Assembly: GCA_937958315.1 (NCBI GenBank) | Contig: CALFGH010000262.1 | Coordinates: forward strand, 1 to 9,720 | DNA length: 9,720 nt | Origin: an uncultured Collinsella sp. | GTDB taxonomy: Bacteria; Actinomycetota; Coriobacteriia; Coriobacteriales; Coriobacteriaceae | Direction: 5' to 3' | Part shown: piece after piece, positions 7,510-9,720 of the stretch | Position numbering within the stretch: the first letter of the stretch is position 1 | How the letters are laid out: each line of letters starts with the position of its first letter | Position numbers and translations under genes: made by a program | Notes under the pieces: generated by a model | Database searches by the model: none | What the model was told of the DNA's origin: nothing | Seen by the model: only the letters and a program-made list of their open reading frames with translations

Positions 7510-7550
7510 ACATATAAGTCCCTGTGAGGGGTTACAGGAAAGGAACTGCA

Positions 7551-7853
7551 ATGAAAAACATCGTTCTTATGTGCGCTGGCGGCATGTCCACGAGCATCAT
7601 CATGAAGAACATCAAGAAGGCCGCCGACGCCGAGGGCCTGGAGTGCGAGGTGTCCGCTCACGCCGTCAACGAGGCTGCCACCATTGGCCGCAATGCCGAC
7701 TGCATTCTGCTTGGGCCGCAGGTTGGCTATGCCAAGGATGAAGTTTGCGCCGCATGCCCCGGGGTTCCGGTCGGCGTAATTCCCATGACCACCTACGGCA
7801 TGATGGACGGCGTCAAGGCTCTGGCTCAGGCCAAGGAACTGATGGGGCTGTAA
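7551..7853 (+). CDS. PTS sugar transporter subunit IIB, lactose/cellobiose family
   Basis: This 100-residue cytoplasmic phosphocarrier passes phosphate from IIA to the sugar on IIC. The active-site cysteine is Cys8 in the P-loop CAGGMSTS, the usual IIB lactose/cellobiose signature, and LLGPQVGYAKDEV and PMTTYGMMDG are also typical. Length is normal for the family (about 100). The ATG at 7551 is chosen because AGGAAAGGAA (7536-7545) precedes it and the family begins MKNI; an in-frame upstream GTG at 7524 would add a nine-residue tail overlapping this ribosome site. It is separated from IIC by a 90-nt gap with a hairpin and is followed by IIA after only 2 nt. Confidence 0.94.
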   Translation: MKNIVLMCAGGMSTSIIMKNIKKAADAEGLECEVSAHAVNEAATIGRNADCILLGPQVGYAKDEVCAACPGVPVGVIPMTTYGMMDGVKALAQAKELMGL

Positions 7854-7855
7854 GT

Positions 7856-8173
7856 ATGACGGCAGAAGAGATTCAGCTTCAGAGTTTTCAGATCATTGCA
7901 GGCGTCGGTTGCGCGCGCAGCTGCTATATCGATGCGATTCATCTAGCTCGTGACGGCAAGTTCGAAGAGGCCGAGGCAAAGATCACGGAAGGCCAGCAGC
8001 ACTATGCCGAGGGCCACGCTGCCCATGGTGGCCTTGTCCAGCAGACTGCCGCCGGCGAGAACCTGAGCATCGATCTTTTGGTCGTCCATGCCGAGGATCA
8101 GCTGATGAGCGCCGAGGGCTTTGGCATCCTTGCCAAGGAGTTCGTGGACGTCTATCGCAAGATGGGCGCGTAG
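7856..8173 (+). CDS. PTS sugar transporter subunit IIA, lactose/cellobiose family
   Basis: This 105-residue, mostly helical phosphocarrier accepts phosphate from HPr. The phosphorylated residue is His78 in LLVVHAEDQLMSA, with Asp81 the expected metal-binding partner; these numbers coincide with those of the Lactococcus lactis lactose IIA. The common form of the motif is HAQDHLM, so Glu80 and Gln82 are mild variations. The start at 7856 lies 2 nt after the IIB stop codon, and a GGGG in the end of IIB (7844-7847) is the likely ribosome site, so translation is probably coupled. It is the last gene of the operon; a strong terminator follows 90 nt later. Confidence 0.93.
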   Translation: MTAEEIQLQSFQIIAGVGCARSCYIDAIHLARDGKFEEAEAKITEGQQHYAEGHAAHGGLVQQTAAGENLSIDLLVVHAEDQLMSAEGFGILAKEFVDVYRKMGA

Positions 8174-8240
8174 CCACGGACTTTGCTGCCGGCTTATCAC
8201 CGTGGGTGGTGTACTCGCGGTAACAGGGCGGTGTTGATTC

Positions 8241-8319
8241 GTTTACATACATGTGCGGATAGGGAGGGCCCTTCGGGGCCCTCTTTTGTTCCCCTTGTAT
8301 GTTCAGTTTGTTTACATAC
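8241..8319. repeat. Two exact GTTTACATAC copies flanking the operon terminator
   Basis: GTTTACATAC occurs at 8241-8250 and 8310-8319, one on each side of the terminator. Both contain the GTTTA core found repeatedly in this gap: GTTTA at 8241, 8310, 8321 and 8421, and TAAAC at 8361, 8369 and 8393. They may be additional regulator half-sites, or chance in an AT-rich stretch. Confidence 0.4.
8264..8287 (+). terminator. Strong rho-independent terminator after PTS IIA
   Basis: GAGGGCCC (8264-8271) and GGGCCCTC (8276-8283) form a perfect 8-bp stem closed by a C(TTCG)G tetraloop, followed by TTTT (8284-8287). It closes the hydrolase-PTS operon, making the isomerase gene a separate transcription unit. 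Confidence 0.93.
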
Positions 8320-8453
8320 CGTTTAGGCTGATTTCTCTACCGTCTACGGGTATTTCGCGTTAAACTTCTAAACAGTAGAGTAAAACATTTAGTAAACAGA
8401 ACAAAACGAAACATGCGTCTGTTTACTGAACATGTGATTAGGGGAGGACGTAC
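8288..8453 (+). promoter_or_regulatory. Promoter/operator region of isomerase gene
   Basis: This 166-nt AT-rich leader lies between the terminator and the isomerase ATG. TAAACAG occurs at 8369-8375 and 8393-8399, and its complement CTGTTTA at 8419-8425. AGTAAACAGA (8391-8400) and TCTGTTTACT (8418-8427) form a perfect 10-bp inverted repeat with a 17-nt spacer. The 18-nt stretch 8367-8384 matches the complement of 718-735 upstream of the forward LacI gene at 16 positions. No convincing -35/-10 pair was assigned. The ribosome site AGGGGAGG (8440-8447) is strong. Confidence 0.65.
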
Positions 8454-9720
8454 ATGGACAAGATCAAGCTCGGCTTTGTGCCCACGCGCCGCAGTATCTT
8501 TAGCGCGCCGGACGCAATCAAGTATCGCGGCCTGACGGCTGATCGCCTGCGCGAGATCGGCGTCGACATCGTGGATATCGACGACATCAATGACGAGGGC
8601 CTGCTGTTCGACGACAGCCATATCGAGCCTATCGTGAAGAAGTTCCGCGCCGAGGGCGTCGATGGCATTATGCTGTGCCACGCCAACTTTGGCACCGAGT
8701 ACGTTTGCGCTCGCCTTGCCCGCGAGCTCGGTCTACCCGTACTGCTGTGGGGTCCGCGCGACGAGCGCCCCGAGCCCGACGGCACACGCCTGCGCGATAG
8801 CCAGTGCGGCCTGTTCGCCACCGGCAAGGTCCTGCGCCGCTTCCAGGTTCCCTTCACCTACATGACCAACTGCCGCCTGACCGACCCCGAGTTCGAGCGC
8901 GGCGTTTGGGACTTTTTGGCCGTTTGCAACGTGGTCAAGACCTTCAAGCACACCCGCATCCTGCAGATGGCCACCCGTCCATTCGACTTCTGGTCGACCA
9001 TGTGCAACGAGGGCGAGCTGCTCGAGAAGTTCAACATCCAGCTTTCGCCTATCCCCATGACCGAACTTGTCCAGGCTGTGCGCGACGCCCAGGCCGACGA
9101 GCAGGCCATGGCCGCCATGCTTGCCCACATCAACGACAGCTTTGAGATCTGCATCCCCGAGGACAAGGTCCCCGCGGTCGCCGGGCTCGCCATCGCCATG
9201 AAGCGCTTGGTCGAGAAGTATGGCTGCAACGCCGGTGCCATTCAGTGCTGGAACGCCCTGCAGGACGAGCTGGGCATTATGCCCTGCGCCGCCAATGCCA
9301 TCCTCAACGAGATGGGCATTCCCGTCGTATGTGAGACCGATATCCACGGCGCCATCACTGCGCTGATGGTCGAGGCCGCCGACCTGGGCCGTCACCGCGG
9401 CATGTTCGCCGACTGGACCGTGCGCCATCCCGATAACGAGAACGGCGAGCTGCTGCAGCACTGCGGACCGTGGCCGATTTCTGTTGCACAGGAAAAACCG
9501 ACGATCGGTTATCCTCTGGCATTCAGCCATCCGGGCGCTGTAGAGGCACAGGCAAAATTAGGCGAAATGACACTGGCGCGTTTTGACGGAGACAACGGAG
9601 AGTACTCCCTGCTGCTTGGAAATGCAAAAGGTGTAAAGGGCCCTTACACGAAGGGAACCTACGTATGGGTTGAGGTACAGAACCTGAAACGCCTGGAGGC
9701 AAAAATCGTGGAAGGACCGT
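8454..9720 (+). CDS. L-fucose/L-arabinose isomerase-like protein, 3'-truncated by window edge
   Basis: An open frame of 422 codons runs to the end of the window without a stop. It resembles the L-fucose/L-arabinose isomerase family (FucI-like, COG2407 type), whose members interconvert aldoses and ketoses with a divalent metal. Supporting motifs are IMLCHANFGTE, VLLWGPRDERP, GAIQCWNALQ (261-270), GIMPCAANAIL, and CETDIHG with Glu294 and Asp296 as candidate metal ligands, then QHCGPWP (335-341). The final histidine ligand and perhaps 50-80 residues lie beyond the window. The ATG at 8454 follows AGGGGAGG at 6 nt. It is a separate transcription unit behind a terminator. Codon use changes abruptly at codon 338 (position 9465), so the last 85 codons may come from another organism's homologue. 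The true substrate (fucose, arabinose or another sugar) is not resolvable. Confidence 0.85.
   Translation, partial: MDKIKLGFVPTRRSIFSAPDAIKYRGLTADRLREIGVDIVDIDDINDEGLLFDDSHIEPIVKKFRAEGVDGIMLCHANFGTEYVCARLARELGLPVLLWGPRDERPEPDGTRLRDSQCGLFATGKVLRRFQVPFTYMTNCRLTDPEFERGVWDFLAVCNVVKTFKHTRILQMATRPFDFWSTMCNEGELLEKFNIQLSPIPMTELVQAVRDAQADEQAMAAMLAHINDSFEICIPEDKVPAVAGLAIAMKRLVEKYGCNAGAIQCWNALQDELGIMPCAANAILNEMGIPVVCETDIHGAITALMVEAADLGRHRGMFADWTVRHPDNENGELLQHCGPWPISVAQEKPTIGYPLAFSHPGAVEAQAKLGEMTLARFDGDNGEYSLLLGNAKGVKGPYTKGTYVWVEVQNLKRLEAKIVEGP
9465..9720 (+). other. Foreign-composition 3' segment of isomerase gene (probable chimera junction at ~9465)
   Basis: From about 9465 codon choice shifts sharply while the frame continues. 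In the last 85 codons I count GGA 6, GGC 3, GCA 6, GCC 0, AAA 5, AAG 2. In the 337 codons before, I find no GGA, no AAA and one GCA, with GGC, GCC and AAG dominating. The new pattern is like that of a lower-GC Firmicute. The junction lies in the conserved QHCGPWP motif, where two homologues could share enough DNA to be misjoined or to recombine. Confidence 0.75.

Noticed and set aside
6153..7661. 502-codon open frame on the minus strand across the PTS IIC gene
   Set aside because: It mirrors the IIC gene, has a His/Asp/Gly-rich low-complexity composition with no family resemblance, and is explained by the codon bias of the GC-rich plus-strand gene.
8174..8205. CCACGG/CCGTGG inverted repeat after IIA
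   Set aside because: Only 6 bp with a 20-nt loop and no T-run; likely chance, and the real terminator follows at 8264.
8733..9530. 265-codon minus-strand open frame opposite the isomerase gene
   Set aside because: Antisense shadow of the isomerase frame; composition is typical of a complement translation.
8454..9720. Frameshifted or pseudogene isomerase
   Set aside because: The frame stays open through the compositional break and conserved motifs continue; only the window edge truncates it.

Overview
The window looks like a chromosomal segment of a high-GC gut actinobacterium of the Coriobacteriia, most like Collinsella. This is an inference from GC-rich, GCC/GAG/CGC-biased codon use combined with lactose-family PTS genes and LacI regulators. 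No taxonomic marker gene is present.

Layout: (1) 1-589 is the 3' part of a nucleoside hydrolase gene, ended by a hairpin terminator (601-639). (2) 590-816 is an AT-rich regulatory gap, followed by a forward LacI-family regulator (817-1827). Its stop codon overlaps the stop of a second, reverse-strand LacI-family regulator (1824-2819) in a shared CTAG. (3) 2820-2971 is a divergent promoter region with two spaced inverted repeats. (4) A forward operon follows: an alpha/beta hydrolase (2972-4444), a cytoplasmic DUF5060/DUF4038 glycosidase-like protein (4473-6095), and lactose/cellobiose-family PTS IIC (6189-7460), IIB (7551-7853) and IIA (7856-8173). It is closed by a strong UUCG-loop terminator (8264-8287). 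(5) After a second AT-rich regulatory gap full of GTTTA/TAAAC repeats, an L-fucose/L-arabinose isomerase-like gene starts at 8454 and runs off the window.

The likely joint role is uptake and breakdown of an acylated or otherwise decorated glycoside. The PTS imports and phosphorylates it, the esterase-like hydrolase and the DUF4038 enzyme process it in the cytoplasm, and the isomerase handles a released deoxy-sugar or pentose. The substrate is not identifiable from the sequence. The reverse LacI probably controls the divergent operon. The forward LacI promoter and the isomerase promoter share an 18-nt element (16/18 identical, opposite orientation), so the forward LacI may control itself and the isomerase.

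The most striking anomaly is a sharp change of codon use at about 9465 inside the isomerase gene. It falls at a His-Cys-Gly-Pro-Trp motif, and the reading frame stays open. An assembly chimera with another species' homologue is the leading explanation; homologous recombination is the alternative. No RNA genes, insertion sequences or CRISPR arrays were seen.
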